From the NCBI RefSeq assembly GCF_011043625.1, contig NZ_JAAKGT010000001.1, positions 558,001 through 622,000 of the forward strand: 64,000 nucleotides of DNA. Reading direction: 5' to 3'. Of this stretch, positions 1-8,157 are shown in pieces; position 1 is the first letter of the stretch, and each line of letters begins with the position of its first letter. The position numbers were made by a program, and so were the translations under genes. Source of the DNA: Caulobacter sp. 602-2. GTDB taxonomy: Bacteria > Pseudomonadota > Alphaproteobacteria > Caulobacterales > Caulobacteraceae. The notes under the pieces were generated by a model that worked only from the letters and a program-made list of their open reading frames with translations, ran no database searches and was not told the DNA's origin.

Positions 1-126
1 GGCCGTGACGATGATGTCTTCGACTTGCGTCACTTCCTGCGCGAAGGCCTGGCCCGCCCCGGCGGCGAGCGCGAAAATCGACGCGGTGACAGCCAGACGC
101 GCGCGTGCGCGGGCTGATGAAGCCAT
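1..126 (-). CDS. TonB-dependent receptor, N-terminal fragment (runs off window)
   Basis: Only the first 42 codons lie in the window. They encode an Arg-rich N-region, a hydrophobic Ala-rich core and an AFAQ-type signal peptidase cleavage site, then the motif VEDIIVTA. That signal peptide plus TonB-box layout is typical of Caulobacter outer-membrane TonB-dependent receptors, which import siderophores, glycans or lipids using ExbBD/TonB energy. The start is the ATG whose complement ends at 126. It diverges from the FAD dehydrogenase gene at 399, and the shared intergenic region holds two operator-like palindromes. The substrate cannot be inferred from the fragment. Confidence 0.75.
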   Translation of the reverse strand, partial: MASSARARARLAVTASIFALAAGAGQAFAQEVTQVEDIIVTA

Positions 127-270
127 GCCCTATCCTCCCCTACCTCGGCCCAGCTCTCCGTCCAGGCCGATGAACGTTTCCCCCGCCCCAAATCAATCTC
201 CGACGGCATTGGCGGATCCGCCGACGGTTGGGTTGTACGATCTACCTATTCACTAGCATGTCAATACATT

Positions 271-288
271 ACTTACACCGATGTTCAG
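271..288. promoter_or_regulatory. Putative TetR-type operator, site A
   Basis: The core ACACCGATGT (275-284) differs by one base from the palindrome ACATCGATGT found in front of the TetR gene at 12.0 kb. TTAC/ACATT half-site-like sequence lies just upstream (264-274). It sits 145-160 bp upstream of the receptor start. The assignment rests on sequence similarity only. Confidence 0.4.
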
Positions 289-346
289 TTCCCTGACGTA
301 AGCTCCGTACGGCTACCTAGGGCCCCTGCCTGACGTGGAATTAATA

Positions 347-362
347 TTTACATCGCTGTAAA
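347..362. promoter_or_regulatory. Putative TetR-type operator, site B
   Basis: TTTACATCGCTGTAAA has perfect 6-bp inverted arms (TTTACA/TGTAAA) around TCGC. It sits 36 bp before the start of the FAD dehydrogenase gene, where a repressor would block transcription. The sequence ATTTACATCG is identical to that in front of the TetR gene at 12.02 kb. Confidence 0.55.
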
Positions 363-398
363 AACGGACAATGTCTGCGCCGCACGGGAGGGCAAGGA

Positions 399-2075
399 AT
401 GGACGCTGACGTCATCGTCGTCGGGGGCGGGCTGGCCGGGCTGGTGGCCGCCAACGAACTGGTCCAGGCGGGCAAGCGCGTGGCGCTGGTCGACCAGGAA
501 AACGCCGCCAACCTGGGCGGCCAGGCCTTCTGGTCGTTCGGCGGCCTGTTCCTGGTGAACTCGCCCGAGCAGCGGCGCCTGGGCATCCGCGACAGCCTCG
601 ACCTGGCCTGGCGCGACTGGCTGGGCAGCGCCGACTGGGACCGGCTGGACGGCGCCCTGCCGCAGGACGAATGGGCCATCCGCTGGGGCCGCGCCTATGT
701 CGAGTTCGCCGCCGGCGACAAGCGCGACTGGCTGCGCCGACATGGGATCACGCTGACGCCGATGGTCGGCTGGGCCGAGCGCGGCGCAGGCCAGGCCCTG
801 GGTCACGGCAATTCGGTTCCGCGCTTCCACGTCGCCTGGGGCACCGGCACCGGGGTCTCCGAACCGTTCGCCGATCGCGCCCGCCAGGCCGCCGGCCGGG
901 GCGTGCTGAGCTTCCATCATCGCCATCGCGTGGACGCCCTGGTCGTGGAAGGCGGTCGGGTGACCGGCGTCTCGGGCAGCGTGCTGGCGGCCGACGACGC
1001 GCCGCGCGGGGCGCCGTCCAATCGCCAGGTCGTCGGCGACTTCACCCTCAAGGCCGGCGCGGTCGTCCTGGCCACCGGCGGCATCGGCGGCAACCACGAC
1101 CTGGTCCGCCGCTATTGGCCCGAACGCCTGGGCGCGCCGCCGAAAAGCATGATCACCGGCGTGCCCGAGTATGTCGACGGCCGGATGCTCGACATCGCCG
1201 CCGACGCCGGCGCCCGGCTCGTGAACCGCGACCGCATGTGGCACTATGTCGAGGGCGTGCAGAACTGGGCCCCGATCTGGCCCAGGCATGCGATCCGCAT
1301 CCTGCCGGGACCTTCGTCGATGTGGTTCGACGCCCTGGGACGGCGGCTGCCCTTCCCCGCCCTGCCCGGCTACGACACCATCGCCACGCTGCGCCATCTG
1401 CGCACCACGCCCGACCTGGCCGAACACGACCACTCCTGGTTCATCGTCAGCCAGAAGATCCTGGAGAAGGAGTTCGCCCTCTCCGGTTCCGAGCAGAACG
1501 GCGACATCACCAACCGCCGCCGGCTGTCGCTGCTGAAGTCGCGCCTGGGCAAGGGCGCGCCGCCCGAGGTCGACGCCTTCAAGCGCAACGGCGTGGACTT
1601 CGTGGTCTCGGCGAACCTGGAGGAGCTGGTCGGCAGGATGAACGCTCTGACGGCGGCGCCGCTGCTCGACCCGGCCCTGATCCGCCGGCAGATCGAGGAC
1701 CGCGACGCCCAGATGGGCAATCCCTTCGCCAAGGACCTGCAGGTCATGGGCATCCACAACAGCCGCCGCTCTCTGGGCGACCGGCTGGCCCGCACGGCCG
1801 CGCCGCACCGGATTCTCGATCCCGCCGCCGGACCGCTGATCGGGGTCAAGCTGCACGTCCTGACGCGCAAGTCGCTGGGCGGCCTGCAGACCGACCTTTC
1901 GGGCCGCGTGCTGACGCCTGACGGCCAGGTGCTTGAGGGGCTGTATGCGGCCGGCGAGGCCGCGGGCTTCGGCGGCGGCGGGCTGCACGGCTACAACGCC
2001 CTGGAAGGCACGTTCCTCGGCGGCTGCATCTTCACGGGCCTGGCCGCCGGCCGCGCCCTGGCCGGAGCGGTCTGA
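399..2075 (+). CDS. FAD-binding dehydrogenase, 3-ketosteroid-dehydrogenase-like
   Basis: A 558-residue flavoprotein of the fumarate reductase/3-oxosteroid dehydrogenase superfamily (COG3573-like). The N-terminus has the Rossmann dinucleotide motif GGGLAGL at about residues 9-15. The C-terminus has the second FAD motif, AAGEAAGFGGGGLHG, followed by an EGTFLGG segment typical of this family. Members dehydrogenate ring or conjugated ketone substrates; the exact substrate is unknown. It is preceded by an AAGGA ribosome site and followed after 3 bp by a bile-acid-symporter-family permease, so the two are probably co-transcribed. With the nearby beta-oxidation operon this suggests catabolism of a cyclic or steroid-like lipid, which is inference. 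Confidence 0.85.
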   Translation: MDADVIVVGGGLAGLVAANELVQAGKRVALVDQENAANLGGQAFWSFGGLFLVNSPEQRRLGIRDSLDLAWRDWLGSADWDRLDGALPQDEWAIRWGRAYVEFAAGDKRDWLRRHGITLTPMVGWAERGAGQALGHGNSVPRFHVAWGTGTGVSEPFADRARQAAGRGVLSFHHRHRVDALVVEGGRVTGVSGSVLAADDAPRGAPSNRQVVGDFTLKAGAVVLATGGIGGNHDLVRRYWPERLGAPPKSMITGVPEYVDGRMLDIAADAGARLVNRDRMWHYVEGVQNWAPIWPRHAIRILPGPSSMWFDALGRRLPFPALPGYDTIATLRHLRTTPDLAEHDHSWFIVSQKILEKEFALSGSEQNGDITNRRRLSLLKSRLGKGAPPEVDAFKRNGVDFVVSANLEELVGRMNALTAAPLLDPALIRRQIEDRDAQMGNPFAKDLQVMGIHNSRRSLGDRLARTAAPHRILDPAAGPLIGVKLHVLTRKSLGGLQTDLSGRVLTPDGQVLEGLYAAGEAAGFGGGGLHGYNALEGTFLGGCIFTGLAAGRALAGAV

Positions 2076-2078
2076 ACC

Positions 2079-2972
2079 ATGGGCGCCGACGCTCTGGCCT
2101 CGCCGTTGACCACGGTCGCCCTGCCCGCGGCCCTGGGCCTGATCATGTTCGGCCTGGGCCTCAGCCTGACGCCGGCCGACTTCGCCCGCGTCGGCAGGCG
2201 GCCGCGCGCCGCCGTCGTCGCCCTGTCGTGCCAGCTGTTGCTGCTGCCGGTGCTGGGCTTTGGCCTTGCCCTGCTGTTTGGCCTGCCGCCCGAGACGGCC
2301 GTCGGCCTGATGCTGCTGGCCGCCTCGCCGGGCGGCACGGCGGCCAATCTCTACAGTCACCTGTTCCGCGGCGACGTCGCTCTGAACATCAGCCTCACCG
2401 CGATCAACTCGGTTTTGGCCGTCGTCACCCTGCCGATCGTCGTCAAGCTGTCGGTCGCCTTTTTCCAGCCCGGCGAACTGAGCGTCGGCCTGCGCTTTTC
2501 CAAGACGGTCGAGGTCTTCCTGGTGGTGCTGGGGCCGGTGGCGCTGGGCATGCTGGTCCGCCGCCTGCGTCCGGCTTTCGCCGACGCCATGGACCGGCCG
2601 GTGCGCGTGGTGTCGGTGGCGTTCCTGACCCTGCTGATCGGCGCGGCCGTCGCCGCCAACATCGCCACCCTGAAGGACGAGGTCGTCGGCCTGGCCGGGG
2701 TGACCATCGCCTTCTGCATCCTCAGCCTCACGGTCGGCTTCGTCGTCCCGCGGGTGCTGAAGGTGGCTCGCGACCAGGCCATCGCCAGCGCCTTCGAGGT
2801 GGGCCTGCACAACGCCGCCCTGGCCATCGTCGTCGCCCAATCGGTGCTGCAGCGACCGGAAATGAGCCTGCCGGCCGCCGTCTATGGCGTCCTGATGTTC
2901 CCGCTGGCGGCGGTGTTCGGATTGGTGCTTACGCGCACGGCGCCGCGCGAGGCGGCGCGGGCGATCACCTGA
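2079..2972 (+). CDS. Bile acid:sodium symporter (BASS/SBF) family transporter
   Basis: A 297-residue polytopic inner-membrane protein with about nine or ten hydrophobic segments. The stretch MLLAASPGGTAANLYSHL matches the conserved SBF/BASS-family segment (typically SPGGxxSN) near the cation-binding crossing region. The family couples Na+ to uptake of organic anions such as bile acids, pyruvate or pantoate. It starts 3 bp after the FAD dehydrogenase stop, which implies one transcript and a transporter that feeds that enzyme. Its 3' end overlaps the convergent fadD-like gene by 8 bp. The substrate is not determinable from sequence. Confidence 0.85.
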   Translation: MGADALASPLTTVALPAALGLIMFGLGLSLTPADFARVGRRPRAAVVALSCQLLLLPVLGFGLALLFGLPPETAVGLMLLAASPGGTAANLYSHLFRGDVALNISLTAINSVLAVVTLPIVVKLSVAFFQPGELSVGLRFSKTVEVFLVVLGPVALGMLVRRLRPAFADAMDRPVRVVSVAFLTLLIGAAVAANIATLKDEVVGLAGVTIAFCILSLTVGFVVPRVLKVARDQAIASAFEVGLHNAALAIVVAQSVLQRPEMSLPAAVYGVLMFPLAAVFGLVLTRTAPREAARAIT

Positions 2973-4689
2973 GCTCGCGCCGCAGCACCTTGCCCACCGG
3001 CGTCTTGGGCAGCGGCTCGGCCCGGAACTCGACGATGCGGGGCACCTTGTAGGCCGTCAGGCGCTCGCGGCAGTGGGCGACCAGGGCTTCGGAGGTCAGG
3101 TCGGCCGAGCGGCGCACGACCACGATCTTGATGCGCTCGCCCTGCACCGGGTCGGGCACGCCGACGGCGGCGACCTCCTCGACCAGCGGATGGGCGGCGA
3201 CCACGTCCTCGATCTCGCTGGGATAGACGTTGAAGCCCGAGACCAGGATCATCTCCTTCAGCCGGTCCAGCAGCTTCACGCGGCCGTCGGCCTGCATCAC
3301 CCCGATGTCGCCGGTGGCCAGCCAGCCGTCGGCCGACAGCACCTTGGCCGTCTCGTCGGGATGGCCCCAATAACCCTTCATCACCTGCGGGCCGCGCACG
3401 CAAAGCTCGCCCGGCTCGTCGATCCCGCACCAGGACCCGTCGTCTCGGCGCATGCGCACCTCGGTCGACGGCACCGGCAGGCCCACCGTGCCGTCGAAGC
3501 CCATGGTCTGCGGATGGTCGATGTCGACATAGCCGATGCAGACCACCGGCGAGCACTCGGTCAGGCCATAGCCCTCGATCACCGGGGCGCCGGTGACGTC
3601 CTGCCACTCCTCGGCGACGCTTCGCTGGGTGGCCATGCCGCCGGCGATCGTCAGGCGCAGGTCCGAGAAGTTGCGGCTGCGGAAAGCCTCGTTGTTCAGC
3701 AGGCTGGTGAAGAGCGTATTCAGCCCCGTCAGCCCGGTGAAGCGCTCGTTGCGCAGCACCCACTCCACCCTTTTTGCGTCGCGCGGGTTGGCGATCAGGA
3801 TGTTGCGCCCGCCCACGCCGACAAACATCAGGAGGTTCGCGGTCAGCGAGAACACATGGTAGAGCGGCAGCATCGTCACGTTGCCGACGGCCTGGTCCTG
3901 CGGGATCTGGGTCATGATCCAGGCCCGGCCCTGCAGCACGTTGGCGATGATGTTGCGGTGGGTCAGCATGGCCCCCTTGGCCACGCCGGTCGTGCCGCCC
4001 GTGTACTGCAGGAAGGCCAGGTCTCCGGACCGGATCTCCACCGGCGCCAGCTTCAGCCGCCGCGCCTTGCGCATCATCGCCGGCCAGCGCAGCGCGCCGG
4101 GCAGCCGCCACTTTGGAACCAGCTTCTCGACGTGGCGCATCATGGCGTTGACCGCCGCGCCCTTGGCCGGACCCATCATGTCGCCCATGGCTGTGACCAC
4201 CACGTGGCGGATCGCCGTGCCCTCGATGGCCTGCTCCAGCGTGCGGGCGAACATCTCCATGGCCACGATGGCCACCGCGCCGCTGTCCTCCAGCTGGTGG
4301 CGCAGCTCGCGCGGCGTGTAGAGCGGGTTGACGTTGACCACCACGGCGCCGGCCATCAGCGTGCCGAACAGCGCCACCGGGTATTGCAGGCAGTTGGGCA
4401 TCATCAGCGCCACCCGCTCGCCCTGGCGCACGCCGACCGCCTGCAGCCAGGCCGCGAAGGCCTTGGCCTCGGCGAGCGCGCGGCCGTAGCTGACGCCCGT
4501 GCCCAGGCTGACGAAGCCGGTCCGATCGGCGTAGCGGCTGGCGTCGGCCTCGAACAGCTCGCCGACCGAACGCCACAGCGCCAGCTCGTCGTCGATCGTG
4601 GCCGGCACGTCGGCGCGGTAGCTGCGGGTCCAGAAGCGTTCGGCCCATAGGCGGTCGGCGTCGGCGGCGAGGGTCTGGGCGTTCGTCAT
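2965..4689 (-). CDS. fadD: Long-chain-fatty-acid--CoA ligase (AMP-binding)
   Basis: A 574-residue ANL-superfamily ligase that activates a carboxylic acid to acyl-CoA through an acyl-adenylate. Visible motifs are the P-loop YTGGTTGVAKGAML, the adenine-binding segment EGYGLTECSP, the hinge DRLKEMILVSGFNVYPSEIE and the C-terminal catalytic lysine in PKTPVGKVLRREL. The ATG at 4689 is chosen because it overlaps the thiolase stop codon as ATGA, which indicates translational coupling; longer in-frame extension is antisense noise. It is the last gene of the FadE-FabG-MaoC-thiolase-FadD operon and supplies the acyl-CoA substrates. Confidence 0.9.
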   Translation of the reverse strand: MTNAQTLAADADRLWAERFWTRSYRADVPATIDDELALWRSVGELFEADASRYADRTGFVSLGTGVSYGRALAEAKAFAAWLQAVGVRQGERVALMMPNCLQYPVALFGTLMAGAVVVNVNPLYTPRELRHQLEDSGAVAIVAMEMFARTLEQAIEGTAIRHVVVTAMGDMMGPAKGAAVNAMMRHVEKLVPKWRLPGALRWPAMMRKARRLKLAPVEIRSGDLAFLQYTGGTTGVAKGAMLTHRNIIANVLQGRAWIMTQIPQDQAVGNVTMLPLYHVFSLTANLLMFVGVGGRNILIANPRDAKRVEWVLRNERFTGLTGLNTLFTSLLNNEAFRSRNFSDLRLTIAGGMATQRSVAEEWQDVTGAPVIEGYGLTECSPVVCIGYVDIDHPQTMGFDGTVGLPVPSTEVRMRRDDGSWCGIDEPGELCVRGPQVMKGYWGHPDETAKVLSADGWLATGDIGVMQADGRVKLLDRLKEMILVSGFNVYPSEIEDVVAAHPLVEEVAAVGVPDPVQGERIKIVVVRRSADLTSEALVAHCRERLTAYKVPRIVEFRAEPLPKTPVGKVLRRELR

Positions 4690-5972
4690 TTCTCGAGCAC
4701 CGCCACCACGCCCTGGCCGCCCGCGGCGCAGATCGAGATCAGCCCCCGGCCGCTTCCCTTGCGATCCAGCATGGTCGCCAGATGCGCCAGGATCCGCCCG
4801 CCGGTGGCCGCGAACGGATGGCCCGCCGCCAGCGAACTGCCGTGGACGTTCAGCTTCTCGCGGTCGATGGCGCCGGGCGCGCGGTCCAGCCCCAGTCGCG
4901 TGCGGGCGTAGGTCTCGTCCTCCCAGGCCTTCAGAGTGCACAGCACCTGGGCGGCGAAGGCCTCGTGGATCTCGTAGTAGTCGAAGTCCTGCAGGGAGAG
5001 GTCCAGCTTTGCCAGCATGCGCGGCACGGCGTAGGCCGGGGCCATCAAGAGGCCCTCGTCGCCCTTGACGAAGTCCACCGCCGCCGTCTCGCCCGCCCGC
5101 AGGTAGGCCAGCACCGGCAGCCCCCGCGCCTTGGCCCACTCTTCGCTGGCCAGCAGCACCGTCGAGGCGCCGTCGGTCAGGGGCGTGGAGTTGGCCGCCG
5201 TCAGCGTGCCGTGCTCGCGGTCGAACACCGGCTTCATCGTGGCGATCTTGGCCGGGTCGATGTCGGGCCGCAGGTTGTTGTCGCGCTTCAGCCCTCGGAA
5301 CGGAACCACCAGGCTGTCGAACAGCCCGTCGGCATAGGCCTTCGCCATCCGCTGGTGGCTGCGCACGGCCAGGGCGTCCTGCTCGGCGCGCGGAATGCTC
5401 CAGTGCTTGGCCATCACCTCGCAGCTCTCGCCCATCGACAGACCCGTGCGGGGCTCGGCGTTGCGCGGCGGCTCGGGCTTGAACGGCGCGGTAAGGCCAG
5501 CCCCCAGCAGCGCCTTGACCTTGCCGCCGTTGGTCTTCTCGCGATTGGCCGCCAGCAGCGCCTTGCGGAAGCCCTCGTTCAGCGCGATCGGCGCGTCCGA
5601 GGTGGTGTCGACCCCGCCGGCCACGCCGACGTCGATCTGGCCCAGCGCGATCTTGTTGGCCACCAGGATCGCCGCCTCCAGCCCCGTGCCGCAGGCCTGG
5701 ACGACGTCGTAGGTCGGGGTGTCGTGGCCGATCGTCGTGGAGAGCAGCGCCTCGCGGGTCAAGGCGATGTCGCGCGAGTGCTTGAGCACCGCGCCCGCCG
5801 CCACCTCGCCCAGCCTCAGGCCGTGCAGGTTGAAACGGTCGGCCAGGCCTTGCAGGGCCGCGGTCAGCATCTCCTGGTTGGAGGCCTGCGCATAGGCGGT
5901 GTTGGAGCGCGCGAACGGTATGCGGCTGCCGCCGAGGATGGCGACGCGCCGCGGCGCGGGCAGGGTCAGCAT
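4686..5972 (-). CDS. Acetyl-CoA C-acyltransferase (thiolase)
   Basis: A 428-residue thiolase for the last step of beta-oxidation. The nucleophilic cysteine lies in VQACGTGLEA. The other active-site elements are HEAFAAQ, GHPFAATGGR and CAAGGQG, all intact. Length and the FadI-like insertions fit degradative thiolases rather than biosynthetic AtoB. The ATG at 5972 overlaps the end of the MaoC gene by 7 bp, and its stop overlaps the fadD start by 4 bp, so translation is coupled through the operon. Confidence 0.9.
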   Translation of the reverse strand: MLTLPAPRRVAILGGSRIPFARSNTAYAQASNQEMLTAALQGLADRFNLHGLRLGEVAAGAVLKHSRDIALTREALLSTTIGHDTPTYDVVQACGTGLEAAILVANKIALGQIDVGVAGGVDTTSDAPIALNEGFRKALLAANREKTNGGKVKALLGAGLTAPFKPEPPRNAEPRTGLSMGESCEVMAKHWSIPRAEQDALAVRSHQRMAKAYADGLFDSLVVPFRGLKRDNNLRPDIDPAKIATMKPVFDREHGTLTAANSTPLTDGASTVLLASEEWAKARGLPVLAYLRAGETAAVDFVKGDEGLLMAPAYAVPRMLAKLDLSLQDFDYYEIHEAFAAQVLCTLKAWEDETYARTRLGLDRAPGAIDREKLNVHGSSLAAGHPFAATGGRILAHLATMLDRKGSGRGLISICAAGGQGVVAVLEK

Positions 5973-6826
5973 GAAAGGTCCTGTGTCTTGAGGCTCAGGC
6001 GGCCGCGCAGATGGGTGCGCGCGCCCTGGGCGTCCTTGATTTCGAAGAAGCGCTCCGGCCCCTCGGGACCGGCCAGCAGTTGGACCTGCCCAGGCAGGAG
6101 CACCGGCGCGCGGAAGGCGACCTCGACCTCGCCGGCCTCGACGGTGCGGCCCGCTGTCAGCGCCGCCACGGCCCGGGCCTTGACCCACATGCCGTGGGCG
6201 ATGGCCCGCTTGAAACCGAACAGCCGGGCCCCAAGGGCCGAGGTGTGGATCGGGTTGGCGTCGCCTGACACGCGTGCATAGGCCCGGCCCAGATCCGCCG
6301 GCAGCGACCATGTCCCGACGCGCGTGTCGGCCGGTCCGCCGTCGACGACGGGAGCGGGATCGCCCTGCCCCGGCGCGCCCAGCCGCAGGTAGACGCTGGA
6401 GCCCTCCCACACGACCTGGCCGTCGCGCCGCGCCGTGGTCTCCAGCGAGAAGGCCTGGCCCTTGTCGTGCGCCAGCAGGCGCCCCGTTCGCACGCTGATG
6501 GCCAGGCGGTCCCCCGCCTTCAGCGGCGCATGCTGCCGGATGCGGTTGGAGAGGTGCACCAGCCCCATCACCGGATAGGGAAAGTCCGCCGCCAGCATCA
6601 GCCGCATCTGCAGCGGAAAGGCCAGGATGTGCGGAAAGGTCGGCGGAACCCCGGCGCGGGGATTAAAGCCGCAGAGCTCGGCATAGGCGGCGATCGCCTC
6701 GCCCCGCAGCCACACCCCGCCGGCCTCAAGCGTCGCGTCCGGAAACGCCCCGCCCCGGCGCAGCAGTCCCCGCAGGGCCCCGCCCGCCAGGGCCAGGGTC
6801 GAGACCGGTTCGGCCATGTCGGTCAT
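5966..6826 (-). CDS. MaoC-family enoyl-CoA hydratase
   Basis: A 286-residue double-hotdog hydratase. The C-terminal half contains the hydratase-2 signature YARVSGDANPIHTS, with the catalytic Asp/His pair, followed by GFKRAIAHGMW. The N-terminal half is a degenerate hotdog, as in the eukaryotic-type and mycobacterial two-hotdog MaoC proteins. It would hydrate trans-2-enoyl-CoA to the (R)-3-hydroxyacyl-CoA, which the upstream FabG-type reductase would oxidise. It sits 2 bp after the FabG-like stop and overlaps the thiolase start. Confidence 0.88.
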   Translation of the reverse strand: MTDMAEPVSTLALAGGALRGLLRRGGAFPDATLEAGGVWLRGEAIAAYAELCGFNPRAGVPPTFPHILAFPLQMRLMLAADFPYPVMGLVHLSNRIRQHAPLKAGDRLAISVRTGRLLAHDKGQAFSLETTARRDGQVVWEGSSVYLRLGAPGQGDPAPVVDGGPADTRVGTWSLPADLGRAYARVSGDANPIHTSALGARLFGFKRAIAHGMWVKARAVAALTAGRTVEAGEVEVAFRAPVLLPGQVQLLAGPEGPERFFEIKDAQGARTHLRGRLSLKTQDLSC

Positions 6827-6828
6827 GG

Positions 6829-8157
6829 TCAGGCCCCGAGCAGGCTCTGTCCGCAGACGCGGATCACCTGGCCGTTGACGCCGCCGCTGGCGGGATGGGC
6901 CAGCCAGGCGATGGTCTCGGCCACGTCGACCGGGCTGCCGCCCTGCCCCATGCTGTTCATCCGTCGCCCGGCCTCGCGGATGGCGAAGGGGATGGCGGCG
7001 GTCATCCGGGTCTCGATGAAGCCGGGCGCCACGGCGTTGATCGTCACCCCCTCGCCCAGGCCGTCGCGGGCCAGGCGGCGCACGGCGCCGATCCAGCCGG
7101 CCTTGGACAGCGCGTAGTTGGTCTGGCCCATGTTGCCGGCCACGCCGCTGAGCGAGGAGACGGCGACGATGCGCCCGTTGCGGCGGATCGCCTGGGCCTC
7201 CAGCAGCGCCCGGGTCAGGGCCAGCGGCGCGCCGAGATTGACCGCCATGACGCTGTCCCACTCGCGTTGGTCCATCCGCGCCAGCGTCCGGTCGCGGGTG
7301 ATGCCGGCGTTGTGCACCACCACGTCGAAACCGCCCGCCGCCCGCGCCGCCGTCACCAGGGCGGACCCCGCCTCGGCCGCGGTGATGTCCAGGCCCAGCG
7401 GCCGCACGCCCAGCTCGCCGGCTAGCGCATCGAGGTCCTCGCGCGCGGCCGGCACGTCCAGCGCCGTGACCTGCGCCCCCTCGCCGGCGAACAGCCGCAC
7501 GATCGCCTCGCCGATGCCGCGCGAGGCGCCGGTGACCAGCACATGGCGGCCGGCATGGCCCAGGCGCGCGTCCTCGGCGACGCCGGGCGCGGCGACCCGC
7601 ACCACCTGCCCAGAGACATAGGCCGAGCGCGGCGACAGCAGGAAGTCCAGCGTGCTGGCCGCGGCCTGCTCGTCGCCGGGCGCCACATAGAGCAGCTGCA
7701 CCCCGATCCCGCGCCGCGCCTCCTTGGCCAGCGAGCGGACAAAGCCCTCAAGGCCCCGCTGTAGGGCCTCGGCCTCGGCGCTGGCCGCCTGATCCGGGGG
7801 CGTGCCGACGACCACGATCCGGCCGTGCTCGGCCACCGAGCGCACCGCCTGGTGGAAGAAGGCGTACAGCGCTCTCGCCGAAGCCACGTCCACGCAGTCG
7901 CTGGCGTCGAACACCAGGCCGCCATAGCGCTCGTCGGCCGACCAGCGCCGGCGCAGCGGCGCGCCCGACGCCAGCGCCACGCGTTCCAGCACCGGTCCCA
8001 TCCGGCCGCTTCCGGCCGACTCCAGCAGCAGCGGATGCAGGGCGACGGCTCCGGCCTCGGCGCGCCGTTGCAGCGGCGCGGGCTTGGGCAGGCCAAGGGC
8101 GCCGACCATCCAGCCGCCAAGGCCGCTGTTGGCGAACTCCAGGTAGCGGTCGGTCAT
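6829..8157 (-). CDS. Two-domain 3-oxoacyl-ACP/CoA reductase (FabG4-like SDR)
   Basis: A 442-residue high-molecular-weight FabG. Residues about 1-200 form a degenerate flavodoxin-like domain. The C-terminal SDR domain carries the cofactor motif TGASRGIGEA, NAG in HNAGITRD, the catalytic Ser in SSLSG and YALSK with the Tyr/Lys pair. Such proteins act on (R)-3-hydroxyacyl/3-oxoacyl thioesters and pair with MaoC hydratases, as in the mycobacterial FabG4-HtdX arrangement. The ATG at 8157 overlaps the fadE stop (ATGA). Longer versions only add antisense sequence. Confidence 0.88.
   Translation of the reverse strand: MTDRYLEFANSGLGGWMVGALGLPKPAPLQRRAEAGAVALHPLLLESAGSGRMGPVLERVALASGAPLRRRWSADERYGGLVFDASDCVDVASARALYAFFHQAVRSVAEHGRIVVVGTPPDQAASAEAEALQRGLEGFVRSLAKEARRGIGVQLLYVAPGDEQAAASTLDFLLSPRSAYVSGQVVRVAAPGVAEDARLGHAGRHVLVTGASRGIGEAIVRLFAGEGAQVTALDVPAAREDLDALAGELGVRPLGLDITAAEAGSALVTAARAAGGFDVVVHNAGITRDRTLARMDQREWDSVMAVNLGAPLALTRALLEAQAIRRNGRIVAVSSLSGVAGNMGQTNYALSKAGWIGAVRRLARDGLGEGVTINAVAPGFIETRMTAAIPFAIREAGRRMNSMGQGGSPVDVAETIAWLAHPASGGVNGQVIRVCGQSLLGA

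Noticed and set aside
348..2840. 830-residue minus-strand ORF
   Set aside because: It is antisense to the FAD dehydrogenase and BASS genes. Its composition (His/Gln/Asp/Arg-rich, no hydrophobic pattern) is typical of a shadow frame in high-GC DNA.
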